From the NCBI GenBank assembly GCA_017654935.2, contig CM065699.1:3726782-3790781 (forward strand): a stretch of 64,000 nt of DNA, given 5' to 3'. Position 1 is the first letter of the stretch; each line of letters begins with the position of its first letter. The notes under the pieces were generated by a model. That model saw only the letters and a program-made list of their open reading frames with translations, was not told the origin of the DNA and ran no database searches. The position numbers and the translations under genes are program-made. Below, in pieces: positions 23,921 through 38,800 of this stretch. The DNA is from Phymorhynchus buccinoides (lineage: Eukaryota > Mollusca > Gastropoda > Neogastropoda > Raphitomidae).

Positions 23921-26813
23921 AAACGTTGCTACGTTCAGATACTATGCTGTACAACAAAGGGAACAGTTTATGCCATTTGTAAATCCTTGAATAACTTGCT
24001 TCACTTTTTTGCTGCATCCGCATCTATATTTTGTTTGTCAAAGTATTGTTCTAAACATTGTGTTCTTTGCCTGCTTTTTTTTGTCATGAAATTAAAAAAC
24101 CAGACTTTGACACTTAGAGGGGTAAACATAAGGGGGTGTCTAAACTAGCAATTTGCCCACGTATCCATGCACACAATACACATGCACTCACAGTCACATG
24201 AACAAAACACTGTAACCACAGACATGCATTTGCACAAGTAAAACACACATCCATTGAGAGACGTACAGACTTTGAAAGAGACGACCAGATATCGTGTTGA
24301 CAGTGTGTGTGTTGTTTCAGATGAGTACCTTTCAGAAGCATTGTGATGACCAGATATCGTGTTGACAGTGTGTGTGTTGTTTCAGATGAGTGCCTTTCAG
24401 AAGCATTGTGATGACCAGATATCGTGTTGACAGTGTGTGTGTTGTTTCAGATGAGTACCTTTCAGAAGCATTGTGATGACCAGATATGTTGACAGTGTGT
24501 GTGTTGTTTCAGATGAGTACCTTTCAGAAGCATTGTGATGACCAGATATCGTGTTGACAGTGTGTGTGTTGTTTCAGATGAGTACCTTTCAGAAGCATTG
24601 TGATGACCAGATATCGTGTTGACAGTGTGTGTGTTGTTTCAGATGAGTACCTTTCAGAAGCATTTTGATGACCAGATATCGTGTTGACAGTGTGTGTGTT
24701 GTTTCAGATGAGTACCTTTCAGAAGCATTGTGATGACCAGATATCGTGTTGACAGTGTGTGTGTTGTTTCAGATGAGTACCTTTCAGAAGCATTGTGATG
24801 ACCAGATATGTTGACAGTGTGTGTGTTGTTTCAGATGAGTACCTTTCAGAAGCATTGTGTTTCAGATGAGTGATTGTGACCAGATATCGTGTTGACAGTG
24901 TGTGTGTTGTTTCAGATGAGTACCTTTCAGAAGCATTTTGATGACCAGATATCGTGTTGACAGTGTGTGTGTTGTTTCAGATGAGTACCTTTCAGAAGCA
25001 TTTTGATGACCAGATATCGTGTTGACAGTGTGTGTGTTGTTTCAGATGAGTACCTTTCAGAAGCATTGTGATGACCAGATATCGTGTTGACAGTGTGTGT
25101 GTTGTTTCAGATGAGTACCTTTCAGAAGCATTGTGATGACCAGATATCGTGTTGACAGTGTGTGTGTTGTTTCAGATGAGTACCTTTCAGAAGCATTGTG
25201 ATGACCAGATATCGTGTTGACAGTGTGTGTGTTGTTTCAGATGAGTACCTTTCAGAAGCATTTTGATGACCAGATATCGTGTTGACAGTGTGTGTGTTTC
25301 AGATGAGTGCCTTTCAGAAGCATTTTGATGACCAGATATCGTGTTGACAGTGTGTGTGTTGTTTCAGATGAGTACCTTTCAGAAGCATTTTGATGACCAG
25401 ATATCGTGTTGACAGTGTGTGTGTTGTTTCAGATGAGTACCTTTCAGAAGCATTGTGATGACCAGATATCGTGTTGACAGTGTGTGTGTTGTTTCAGATG
25501 AGTGCCTTTCAGAAGCATTTTGATGACCAGATCTACAACTATGGATACCAAGTCATAGTCAACCTGGTGAGTGGTTGTGAAGTTAAATATAGACCGTGTT
25601 TTCCCATCTACGAACCACACTCTTGTCTAACCCTGAATTTTATTTTTAAAAAAAGAAAAAGCTGCATTCAGAAGTCGTAATAGATTGAGAAGAACAATGA
25701 GCTGAAATGAAGAGCGGATGAACATATGTTAGGACGCATTGCGCAACCCCAAGTCACTTATAGTCTGTTTAGACGGCATGACCAAAACTATTGAAGATTG
25801 AAGAACACTGGAAAGTTGCGGCCTCTTTATGGACATATCTTTGCATTTACACTTGTAGCTATGCTTTGACCAGTGAACAAGATCACTAAACTGCTGATTT
25901 TTCATAGGTACTACGAGTTTGTAACTATACTTTGACCAGTGAACAAGATAACTAAACTGATGATTTTTCATAGATACTACGAGTTTGTAACTATAATTTG
26001 ACCAGTGAACAAGATCACTAAACTGCTGATTTTTCATAGGCTACGAGTTTGTAACTATAATTTGACCAGTGAACAAGATCACTAAACTACTGATTTTTCA
26101 TAGGTACTACGAGTTTGTATCTATACTTTGACCAGTGAACAAGATCACTAAACTGCTGATTTTTCATAGGTACTACGAGTTTGTAACTATACTTTGACCA
26201 GTGAACAAGATCACTAAACTGCTGATTTTTCATAGGTACTACGAGTTTGTAACTATACTTTGACCAGTGAACAAGATCACTAAACTGCTGATTTTCATAG
26301 GTACTACAAGTTTGTAAGTTTTTCATTCTTGAACTTGTACTTTGGTTGAATGAATGGATGAGAATGTTTTAGTGTGACTGCGTGCGTATCAGTGAATAAA
26401 AGTGCCTTGAGTGTACAGTAAGTTAACTGTAGAAAGATGCTATAGAAATGCTATCCATTATTAGTGTTATTATTTGTAAAAGAGTGTAGGTAAATGCTTC
26501 ACAAAGCTTGCACATGTTTGCGCAATGGTAAACGTGTTAAACTGTACACTGCAGGTGAACCACAAAGGCCCTGAACATCAGATGGAGAAGATGTTCGCAC
26601 AGACTGTGGCCAATGTACAGAATAAAAACATCAAGTAAGACTGCACTCTTTTTATCTAACATTTTGTTATTCTCTTCATGCTTTGTTGCCTCAAAGGTGT
26701 AGAGTGGCACAGTGGTAGCGCGTTCGCTTTGTATCAAGTAAACCCGAGTTCGAACCTGGGTACAGGGGATTTTTCCTCTCACTTTGCACTAGGCCTTACG
26801 GTCTAAACGTGGA

Positions 26814-26844
<31 letters not shown>

Positions 26845-29800
26845 CATGTGTCCATGCACTTAGCACACGTTAATCCCAGTGGCAAAGAAAAAGTTGTCAT
26901 TTGGTCAAAATTTACCAACACCCAACCCGAGTTTCACAGAGATGCCTCTGTGACTATAATGTACCAAATACCTGAAACTGGAAACTGGGTGCCGTTAACC
27001 GAATGGCTACAGTATGGAAATCAGAGAGAAATTGTCGTAGGCTGCACGCTTTGCAAAGCCTGTCTTTGCAACAGACGTTGTTTTGCACAGTTTCATGGTG
27101 CATTGCTGTAGCAGACTGAATATTCCGTTCTCTGGTTCCACTTTGGGAGCCTTCTTGATTGATTTTTGGTACTTTTATTTTTTATTATTTTTTTTTAGCA
27201 CATTTTGCTGACAATTGTGACAATTTGTTTAAGTAAACAGAACACCAAAAAATTATCTAGAGGGCAAAAGGCTAAACAAAATAGCCTCGAGTGCTTATAT
27301 GCTATGTTATGAATTAGAAATCTGTTTCTTTATGTCTTTTTCAGAGTATCAAGGACATGATAGAAATAATTCAATGCATTTACAGACAGAAATTATGTAT
27401 TTAATTTTTTTTTTAAATTTGACTGTTGTGAATTACGCAAGTTATTTCCCTAGACATGGGATCTCATAGCAAGGTTAGTGTTGGGCGAATTGGGAGTAAG
27501 TGGGTCAAATTACCTATGTTATGTTGTAATGTGACAGGTACGAGTCGTGTGACTGTCACAAAGAATGCAAAGGCATGAGTTTCAACAAAGTGTTCATTTT
27601 ATTATGTTAACTCACTCGGGACGAATGAGCCGGATCCGTCTCATGGCCTGCACAACCGTTTAGGACGAATGAGCTGGCTCTGGCTTGTGAGAGTTTTCAA
27701 GAGGTTTTGATTTATGGCGTGTAACCAGCTTTCAAGCGCCACATTGTAATCTATTTTTAGTTTGCTTTGAACTTTCGTCTCTTGAAATCAGCCAATCCTT
27801 GCAGACTTTACTTTCAGTTTTGGCTGTAGGGGGGGTCAGAGATCGGAATATGAAATTTTCCTTCTTTCTATGTGTTAGCTGTTTTTGTCAATAGGAGAAA
27901 AATGACGAAGGAATCTGATATTTTACAATTATTTTGTGCATGGTGTTGGCAGTCTTCTCAGAAATTATTGGTCCATAACTTTACATAACTGTTTTGTGAT
28001 GATGTGTTTTTGAATCTAGTCAAATGGTCCGTTCTGAATGGTTGTAAGGGGAAGCAACCGGCCAGTGTCGAGTGGGTTAAATTACCCATGTTATTTTGTA
28101 TTGTTATAGGTACGAAGCCTTTGACTTTCACAAAGAGTGCAAAGGCATGAGGTTCGACAAAGTTTCCATTTTGGTCGACCGACTGGAAACGGATAGGAAG
28201 CGCTTTGGGTGAGTCCATTATTTTCACATTGCCTCTTCACCCTGTCCTCCCCGTGCCCATAAATTGACTGGTAACGGATAGGAAGTGCTTTGGGTGAGTC
28301 CATTATTTTCACATTGCCTCTTCACCCTGTCCTCCCCGTGCCCATAAATTGACTGGTAACAGATAGGAAGCGCTTTGGGTGAGTCCATTATGTTCACATT
28401 GCCTCTTAACCCTGTCCTCCCCGTGCCCATAAATTGACTAGTAACAGATAGGAAGCGCTTTGGGTGAGTCCATTATGTTCACATTGCCTCTTAACCCTGT
28501 CCTCCCGTGCCCATAAATTGACTGGTAACAGATAGGAAGCGCTTTGGGTGAGTCCATTATGTTCACATTGCCTCTTAACCCTGTCCTCCCCGTGCCCATA
28601 AATTGACTGGTAACAGATAGGAAGCGCTTTGGGTGAGTCCATTATGTTCACATTGCCTCTTAACCCTGTCCTCCCCGTGCCCATAAGTTGACTGGTACTT
28701 AGCACTTGCTTGCCCTTTTTTCCGGCTGGACAGTCGTTTCTCAGGTAAAGTTCTTCCTGTATGAGATGGTTTTCTGTTGATTTGGTTATTCTACTTATGA
28801 AGCATAACTATTGACTGGGACAGCGTTGAATTTTATTTGCCGTGTATCTTTTGCCAAAAATGAAGATCCTATTTTATTTTATTTTTTGTGGGGGTGGGGG
28901 TGGAGGGGTGGGGTATGTTTTGAATTATAAGCAAGTCCGAGTTAAGTTTAATCTCATTTCCATTTGAGATGGCAATGGTGAATATGACAATTTTAAAAAA
29001 AGTTTGTGATGGTATGAATATATGTAGCGCAAAATCGAGAAAAGATTTGGCAACATCTCAGCCATTGATGTTGCTTTTTTTCTTATTTTCTGTTGATTTA
29101 TTCTTCTGCTCTTTCATATTTTGTTTTATTGTATGTGGTTTTGGGGTTTGTATCTTATTCTTGACAACTGTCTGTATTCCAACTACTACCAGCAACAAAG
29201 AGACGCCAGGATTGTTGCTAAGCAATGAGAGGTGTTCCTAATTTACCATAGTTTTTGGACTTTTTTCCCCCAGACTGAGACCCCTGCCCCTTATAGTATG
29301 ACTAATAAAATATAGTAGCAAAATCTTAATTTGGTGTGAAATTTGGGGGATGCGCGTTATAATCAGGTGTGCCTTATCGTCTGAAAAATATGATAGTTTT
29401 CTTTGATTGTTTCTTTTTTACTGTTCCTTTTTTTACTGTATCTTTGTTGTATGTCACAGCTATTTCCAGCAACAAAGAGGCGGCGGTATGGTAACTAATC
29501 AATGAGAGGTGTTCCTAATTTATTGTCATTAATACTCTGATCGTTTCTGTTATTTTTACTGTATCTTTGTTGTATGTCACAGCTATTTCCAGCAACAAAG
29601 AGGCGGCGGTTTGGTAACTAATCAATGAGAGGTGTTCCTAATTTATTGTCATTAATACTCTGATCGTTTCTGTTATTATTACTGTATCTTTGTTGTATGT
29701 CTCAGCTATTTCCAGCAACAAAGAGGCGGCGGTATGGTAACTAATCAATGAGAGGTGTTCCTAATTTATTGTCATTAATACTCTGATCGTTTCTGTTATT

Positions 29801-32800
29801 TTTACTGTATCTTTGTTGTATGTCACAGCTATTTCCAGCAACAAAGAGACGGCAGTGTGGTAACTAATCAATGAGAGGTGTTCCTAATTTATTGTCATTA
29901 ATACTCTGATCGTTTCTGTTATTTTTACTGTATCTTTGTTGTATGTCTCAGCTACTTCCAGCAGCAAAGAGACGGCAGTGTGGTAACCAAGCAGTGCGGG
30001 GTGTTCCGCACCAACTGTATGGACTGTCTGGACCGCACCAATGTGCTACAGAGTCTGTTGGCTTTGCAGACATTGAACGAACAACTGACGGTAAGTGTTA
30101 CTGTTGATTATTGTGAAATACCGTAAATACTAGTATGACACACCGACTGTATGGACTGTCTGGATCACGCAGTTTTGATAGACTTGGTTTAGTATATAAA
30201 TAAAAATGTTTGTAAAGAGCATAATTTGAACTATAAACACAAACATTTCTTCCTTTAATGTTCGAATAAAGTGAGCTATGTGGTCGCCGCCATATTAGAA
30301 TGAAGCAAATTTGGAGATGATAGTAATTCAGTTTGAAGAAGTATAAACGAAAATAGAAGGGACCAGAAGCGGTCTAAGGGAAGCAACTGCAAGAAGAAAG
30401 TCTGAGGATTCATAGGAATAGGGAGTTATTTCCCTCTTATTGCTTTAGAAGCAATGGAAAATCACCGAAATCGATCGGAAAATTGCCTCTGACGTGACTC
30501 CAAATGATTGGAAGAGTGTGGGACCCATGTCTCTGCCATGATTCCATTGAGTTACCGATATTCTGAGGGGACGCGCTGATAAAGTAATGTCTGCTTGCTT
30601 TTGCTTTTGCAGCGTGTAGACGTGCTGGATGCAGGCCAGAGGCTGACAGACCAGAAACAGTTTGACACTGTCTTCAGGAATGGTGAGAATGGCTTTCTGT
30701 GGCTTTAAAAAAATGTTCTTATTGTTGTTGTTTGAAATTGAAAAAAAAACCACTTGAATAAAAGTAGAAGTATTTGAAAGATATTGCAATTTCAAATCAA
30801 CTTTTTTTAAATTTATATACACTATTTTAACCGCTTCACAATGCAGACACTACTATAGTGTGGGCGGACAATGCAGACACTGCGCCGTTTGGGCGGACAA
30901 TGCGCGACACTACTTTGTACGCTGTTTGTTATAGTGTGGGCAATATCGCTGCTGTGGGCGGACAATGCAGACACTATTTTGTACGCTGTTTGTTATAGTC
31001 GTGGGCGGACAATGCAGACACTATTTTGTACGCTGTTTGTTATAGTGTGGGCGGACAATGCAGACACTATTTTGTACAAAAAATGTTATAGTGTGGGCGG
31101 ACAATGCAGACACTATTTTGTACGCTGTTTGTTATAGTGTGGGCGGACAATGCAGACACTATTTTGTACGCTGTTTGTTATAGTGTGGGCGGACAATGCA
31201 GACACTATTTTGTACGCTGTTTGTTATAGTGTGCAGACACTATTTTGTACGCTGTTTGTTATAGTGTGGGCGGACAATGCAGACACTATTTTGTACGCTG
31301 TTTGTTATAGTGTGGGCGGACAATGCAGACACTATTTTGTACGCTGTTTGTTATAGTGTGGGCGGACAATGCAGACACTATTTTGTACGCTGTTTGTTAT
31401 AGTGTGGGCGGACAATGCAGACACTATTTTGTACGCTGTTTGTTATAGTGTGGGCGGACAATGCAGACACTATTTTGTACGCTGTTTGTTATAGTGTGGG
31501 CGGACAATGCAGACACTATTTTGTACGCTGTTTGTTATAGTGTGGGCGGACAATGCAGACACTATTTTGTACGCTGTTTGTTATAGTGTGGGCGGACAAT
31601 GCAGACACTATTTTGTACGCTGTTTGTTATAGTGTGGGCGGACAATGCAGACACTATTTTGTACGCTGTTTGTTATAGTGTGGGCGGACAATGCAGACAC
31701 TATTTTGTACGCTGTTTGTTATAGTGTGGGCGGACAATGCAGACACTATTTTGTACGCTGTTTGTTATAGTGTGGGCGGACAATGCAGACACTATTTTGT
31801 ACGCTGTTTGTTATAGTGTGGGCGGACAATGCAGACACTATTTTGTACGCTGTTTGTTATAGTGTGGGCGGACAATGCAGACACTATTTTGTACGCTGTT
31901 TGTTATAGTGTGGGCGGACAATGCAGACACTATTTTGTACGCTGTTTGTTATAGTGTGGGCGGACAATGCAGACACTATTTTGTACGCTGTTTGTTATAG
32001 TGTGGGCGGACAATGCAGACACTATTTTGTACGCTGTTTGTTGCAGTGTGGGCGGACAATGCAGACACTATTTTGTACGCTGTTTGTTATAGTGTGGGCG
32101 GACAATGCAGACACTATTTTGTACGCTGTTTGTTATAGTGTGGGCGGACAATGCAGACACTATTTTGTACGCTGTTTGTTATAGTGTGGGCGGACAATGC
32201 AGACACTATTTTGTACGCTGTTTGTTATAGTGTGGGCGGACAATGCAGACACTATTTTGTACGCTGTTTGTTATAGTGTGGGCGGACAATGCAGACACTA
32301 TTTTGTACGCTGTTTGTTATAGTGTGGGCGGACAATGCAGACACTATTTTGTACGCTGTTTGTTATAGTGTGGGCGGACAATGCAGACACTATTTTGTAC
32401 GCTGTTTGTTATAGTGTGGGCGGACAATGCAGACACTATTTTGTACGCTGTTTGTTATAGTGTGGGCGGACAATGCAGACACTATTTTGTACGCTGTTTG
32501 TTATAGTGTGGGCGGACAATGCAGACACTATTTTGTACGCTGTTTGTTATGTGGGCGGAGTGTGGGCGGACAATGCAGACACTATTTTGTACGCTGTTTG
32601 TTATAGTGTGGGCGGACAATGCAGACACTATTTTGTACGCTGTTTGTTATAGTGTGGGCGGACAATGCAGACACTATTTTGTACGCTGTTTGTTATAGTG
32701 TGGGCGGACAATGCAGACACTATTTTGTACGCTGTTTGTTATAGTGTGGGCGGACAATGCAGACACTATTTTGTACGCTGTTTGTTATAGTGTGGGCGGA

Positions 32801-35800
32801 CAATGCAGACACTATTTTGTACGCTGTTTGTTATAGTGTGGGCGGACAATGCAGACACTATTTTGTACGCTGTTTGTTATAGTGTGGGCGGACAATGCAG
32901 ACACTATTTTGTACGCTGTTTGTTATAGTGTGGGCGGACAATGCAGACACTATTTTGTACGCTGTTTGTTATAGTGTGGGCGGACAATGCAGACACTATT
33001 TTGTACGCTGTTTGTTATAGTGTGGGCGGACAATGCAGACACTATTTTGTACGCTGTTTGTTATAGTGTGGGCGGACAATGCAGACACTATTTTGTACGC
33101 TGTTTGTTATAGTGTGGGCGGACAATGCAGACACTATTTTGTACGCTGTTTGTTATAGTGTGGGCGGACAATGCAGACACTATTTTGTACGCTGTTTGTT
33201 ATAGTGTGGGCGGACAATGCAGACACTATTTTGTACGCTGTTTGTTATAGTGTGGGCGGACAATGCAGACACTATTTTGTACGCTGTTTGTTATAGTGTG
33301 GGCGGACAATGCAGACACTATTTTGTACGCTGTTTGTTATAGTGTGGGCGGACAATGCAGACACTATTTTGTACGCTGTTTGTTATAGTGTGGGCGGACA
33401 ATGCAGACACTATTTTGTACGCTGTTTGTTATAGTGTGGGCGGACAATGCAGACACTATTTTGTACGCTGTTTGTTATAGTGTGGGCGGACAATGCAGAC
33501 ACTATTTTGTACGCTGTTTGTTATAGTGTGGGCGGACAATGCAGACAATGCAGACACTATTTTGTACGCTGTTTGTTATAGTGTGGGCGGACAATGCAGA
33601 CACTATTTGTACGCTACGGACAATGCAGACACTATTTTGTACGCTGTTTGTTATAGTGTGGGCGGACAATGCAGACACTATTTTGTACGCTGTTTGTTAT
33701 AGTGTGGGCGGACAATGCAGACACTATTTTGTACGCTGTTTGTTATAGTGTGGGCGGACAATGCAGACACTATTTTGTACGCTGTTTGTTATAGTGTGGG
33801 CGGACAATGCAGACACTATTTTGTACGCTGTTTGTTATAGTGTGGGCGGACAAATGCAGACACTATTTTGTACGCTGTTTGTTATAGTGTGGGCGGACAA
33901 TGCAGACACTATTTTGTACGCTGTTTGTTATAGTGTGGGCGGACAATGCAGACACTATTTTGTACGGGCGGACAATGCAGACACTATTTTGTACGCTGTT
34001 TGTTATAGTGTGGGCGGACAATGCAGACACTATTTTGTACGCTGTTTGTTATAGTGTGGGCGGACAATGCAGACACTATTTTGTACGCTGTTTGTTATAG
34101 TGTGGGCGGACAATGCAGACACTATTTTGTACGCTGTTTGTTATAGTGTGGGCGGACAATGCAGACACTATTTTGTACGCTGTTTGTTATAGTGTGGGCG
34201 GACAATGCAGACACTATTTTGTACGCTGTTTGTTATAGTGTGGGCGGACAATGCAGACACTATTTTGTACGCTGTTTGTTATAGTGTGGGCGGACAATGC
34301 AGACACTATTTTGTACGCTGTTTGTTATAGTGTGGGCGGACAATGCAGACACTATTTTGTACGCTGTTTGTTATAGTGTGGGCGGACAATGCAGACACTA
34401 TTTTGTACGCTGTTTGTTATAGTGTGGGCGGACAATGCAGACACTATTTTGTACGCTGTTTGTTATAGTGTGGGCGGACAATGCAGACACTATTTTGTAC
34501 GCTGTTTGTTATAGTGTGGGCGGACAATGCAGACACTATTTTGTACGCTGTTTGTTATAGTGTGGGCGGACAATTTGTTATAGTGTGGGCGGACAATGCA
34601 GACACTATTTTGTACGCTGTTTGTTATAGTGTGGGCGGACAATGCAGACACTATTTTGTACGCTGTTTGTTATAGTGTGGGCGGACAATGCAGACACTAT
34701 TTTGTACGCTGTTTGTTATAGTGTGGGCGGACAATGCAGACACTATTTTGTACGCTGTTTGTTATAGTGTGGGCGGACAATGCAGACACTATTTTGTACG
34801 CTGTTTGTTATAGTGTGGGCGGACAATGCAGACACTATTTTGTACGCTGTTTGTTATAGTGTGGGCGCAATGCAGACACTATTTTGTATGTTATAGTGTG
34901 GGCGGACAATGCAGACACTATTTTGTACGCTGTTTGTTATAGTGTGGGCGGACAATGCAGACACTATTTTGTACGCTGTTTGTTATAGTGTGGGCGGACA
35001 ATGCAGACACTATTTTGTACGCTGTTTGTTATAGTGTGGGCGGACAATGCAGACACTATTTTGTACGCTGTTTGTTATAGTGTGGGCGGACAATGCAGAC
35101 ACTATTTTGTACGCTGTTTGTTATAGTGTGGGCGGACAATGCAGACACTATTTTGTACGCTGTTTGTTATAGTGTGGGCGGACAATGCAGACACTATTTT
35201 GTACGCTGTTTGTTATAGTGTGGGCGGACAATGCAGACACTATTTTGTACGCTGTTTGTTATAGTGTGGGCGGACAATGCAGACACTATTTTGTACGCTG
35301 TTTGTTATAGTGTGGGCGGACAATGCAGACACTATTTTGTACGCTGTTTGTTATAGTGTGGGCGGACAATGCAGACACTATTTTGTACGCTGTTTGTTAT
35401 AGTGTGGGCGGACAATGCAGACACTATTTTGTACGCTGTTTGTTATAGTGTGGGCGGACAATGCAGACACTATTTTGTACGCTGTTTGTTATAGTGTGGG
35501 CGGACAATGCAGACACTATTTTGCGGACTGTTTTGTTATAGTGTGGGCGGACAATGCAGACACTATTTTGTACGCTGTTTGTTATAGTGTGGGCGGACAA
35601 TGCAGACACTATTTTGTACGCTGTTTGTTATAGTGTGGGCGGACAATGCAGACACTATTTTGTACGCTGTTTGTTATAGTGTGGGCGGACAATGCAGACA
35701 CTATTTTGTACGCTGTTTGTTATAGTGTGGGCGGACAATGCAGACACTATTTTGTACGCTGTTTGTTGTTTGTTATAGTGTGGGCGGACAATGCAGACAC

Positions 35801-38800
35801 TATTTTGTACGCTGTTTGTTATAGTGTGGGCGGACAATGCAGACACTATTTTGTACGCTGTTTGTTATAGTGTGGGCGGACAATGCAGACACTATTTTGT
35901 ACGCTGTTTGTTATAGTGTGGGCGGACAATGCAGACACTATTTTGTACGCTGTTTGTTATAGTGTGGGCGGACAATGCAGACACTATTTTGTACGCTGTT
36001 TGTTATAGTGTGGGCGGACAATGCAGACACTATTTTGTACGCTGTTTGTTATAGTGTGGGCGGACAATGCAGACACTATTTTGTACGCTGTTTGTTATAG
36101 TGTGGGCGGACAATGCAGACACTATTTTGTACGCTGTTTGTTATAGTGTGGGCGGACAATGCAGACACTATTTTGTACGCTGTTTGTTATAGTGTGGGCG
36201 GACAATGCAGACACTATTTTGTACGCTGTTTGTTATAGTGTGGGCGGACAATGCAGACACTATTTTGTACGCTGTTTGTTATAGTGTGGGCGGACAATGC
36301 AGACACTATTTTGTACGCTGTTTGTTATAGTGTGGGCGGACAATGCAGACACTATTTGTACGTACGGACAATGTTTTTGTACGCTGTTTGTTATAGTGTG
36401 GGCGGACAATGCAGACACTATTTTGTACGCTGTTTGTTATAGTGTGGGCGGACAATGCAGACACTATTTTGTACGCTGTTTGTTATAGTGTGGGCGGACA
36501 ATGCAGACACTATTTTGTACGCTGTTTGTTATAGTGTGGGCGGACAATGCAGACACTATTTTGTACGCTGTTTGTTATAGTGTGGGCGGACAAAGCAGAC
36601 ACTATTTTGTACGCTGTTTGCAGACACTATTTTGTACGCTGTTTGTTATAGTGTGGGCGGACAATGCAGACACTATTTTGTACGCTGTTTGTTATAGTGT
36701 GGGCGGACAATGCAGACACTATTTTGTACGCTGTTTGTTATAGTGTGGGCGGACAATGCAGACACTATTTTGTACGCTGTTTGTTATAGTGTGGGCGGAC
36801 AATGCAGACACTATTTTGTACGCTGTTTGTTATAGTGTGGGCGGACAATGCAGACACTATTTTGTACGCTGTTTGTTATAGTGTGGGCGGACAATGCAGA
36901 CACTATTTTGTACGCTGTTTGTTATAGTGTGGGCGGACAATGCAGACACTATTTTGTACGCTGTTTGTTATAGTGTGGGCGGACAATGCAGACACTATTT
37001 TGTACGCTGTTTGTTATAGTGTGGGCGGACAATGCAGACACTATTTTGTACGCTGTTTGTTATAGTGTGGGCGGACAATGCAGACACTATTTTGTACGCT
37101 GTTTGTTATAGTGTGGGCGGACAATGCAGACACTATTTTGTACGCTGTTTGTTATAGTGTGGGCGGACAATGCAGACACTATTTTGTACGCTGTTTGTTA
37201 TAGTGTGGGCGGACAATGCAGACACTATTTTGTACGCTGTTTGTTATAGTGTGGGCGGACAATGCAGACACTATTTTGTACGCTGTTTGTTATAGTGTGG
37301 GCGGACAATGCAGACACAATTGTACGCTGTTTGTTATAGTGTGGGCGGACAATGCAGACACTATTTTGTACGCTGTTTGTTATAGTGTGGGCGGACAATG
37401 CAGACACTATTTTGTACGCTGTTTGTTATAGTGTGGGCGGACAATGCAGACACTATTTTGTACGCTGTTTGTTATAGTGTGGGCGGACAATGCAGACACT
37501 ATTTTGTACGCTGTTTGTTATAGTGTGGGCGGACAATGCAGACACTATTTTGTACGCTGTTTGTTATAGTGTGGGCGGACAATGCAGACACTATTTGTAC
37601 GCTGTTTGTTATAGTGTGGGCGGACAATGCAGACACTATTTTGTACGCTGTTTGTTACTGTTTGTTATAGTGTGGGCGGACAATGCAGACACTATTTTGT
37701 ACGCTGTTTGTTATAGTGTGGGCGGACAATGCAGACACTATTTTGTACGCTGTTTGTTATAGTGTGGGGCAATGGACAATGCAGACACAATAGACACTAT
37801 TTTGTACGCTGTTTGTTATAGTGTGGGCGGACAATGCAGACACTATTTTGTACGCTGTTTGTTATAGTGTGGGCGGACAATGCAGACACTATTTTGTACG
37901 CTGTTTGTTATAGTGTGGGCGGACAATGCAGACACTATTTTGTACGCTGTTTGTTATAGTGTGGGCGGACAATGCAGACACTATTTTGTACGCTGTTTTT
38001 GTACGTTGTTTGTTATAGTGTGGGCGGACAATGCAGACACTATTTTGTACGCTGTTTGTTATAGTGTGGGCGGACAATGCAGACACTATTTTGTACGCTG
38101 TTTGTTATAGTGTGGGCGGACAATGCAGACACTATTTTGTACGCTGTTTGTTACGCAATGCAGACACTATTTTGTACGCTGTTTGTTATAGTGTGGGCGG
38201 ACAATGCAGACACTATTTTGTACGCTGTTTGTTATAGTGTGGGCGGACAATGCAGACACTATTTTGTACGCTGTTTGTTATAGTGTGTGTGGGCGGACAA
38301 TGCAGACACTATTTTGTACGCTGTTTGTTATAGTGTGGGCGGACAATGCAGACACTATTTTGTACGCTGTTTGTTATAGTGTGGGCGGACAATGCAGACA
38401 CTATTTTGTACGCTGTTTGTTATAGTGTGGGCGGACAATGCAGACACTATTTTGTACGCTGTTTGTTATAGTGTGGGCGGACAATGCAGACACTATGTTG
38501 TTTGTTATAGTGTGGGCGGACAATGCAGACACTATTTTGTACGCTGTTTGTTATAGTGTGGGCGGACAATGCAGACACTATTTTGTACGCTGTTTGTTAT
38601 AGTGTGGGCGGACAATGCAGACACTACTTTTACAGGTACGCTGTTTGTTATGTTTGTAAGTGTGGGCGGACAATGCAGACACTACCGTACGCTGTTTGTT
38701 ATAGTGTGGGCGGACAATGCAGACACTAATTTGTACGCTGTTTGTTATAGTACAATGCAGACACTATTTTGTACGCTGTTTGTTATAGTGTGGGCGGACA

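Noticed and set aside
26700..26770. tRNA gene
   Set aside because: Box A and B are present but the acceptor arms do not pair and the sequence continues into a SINE body found elsewhere in the window.
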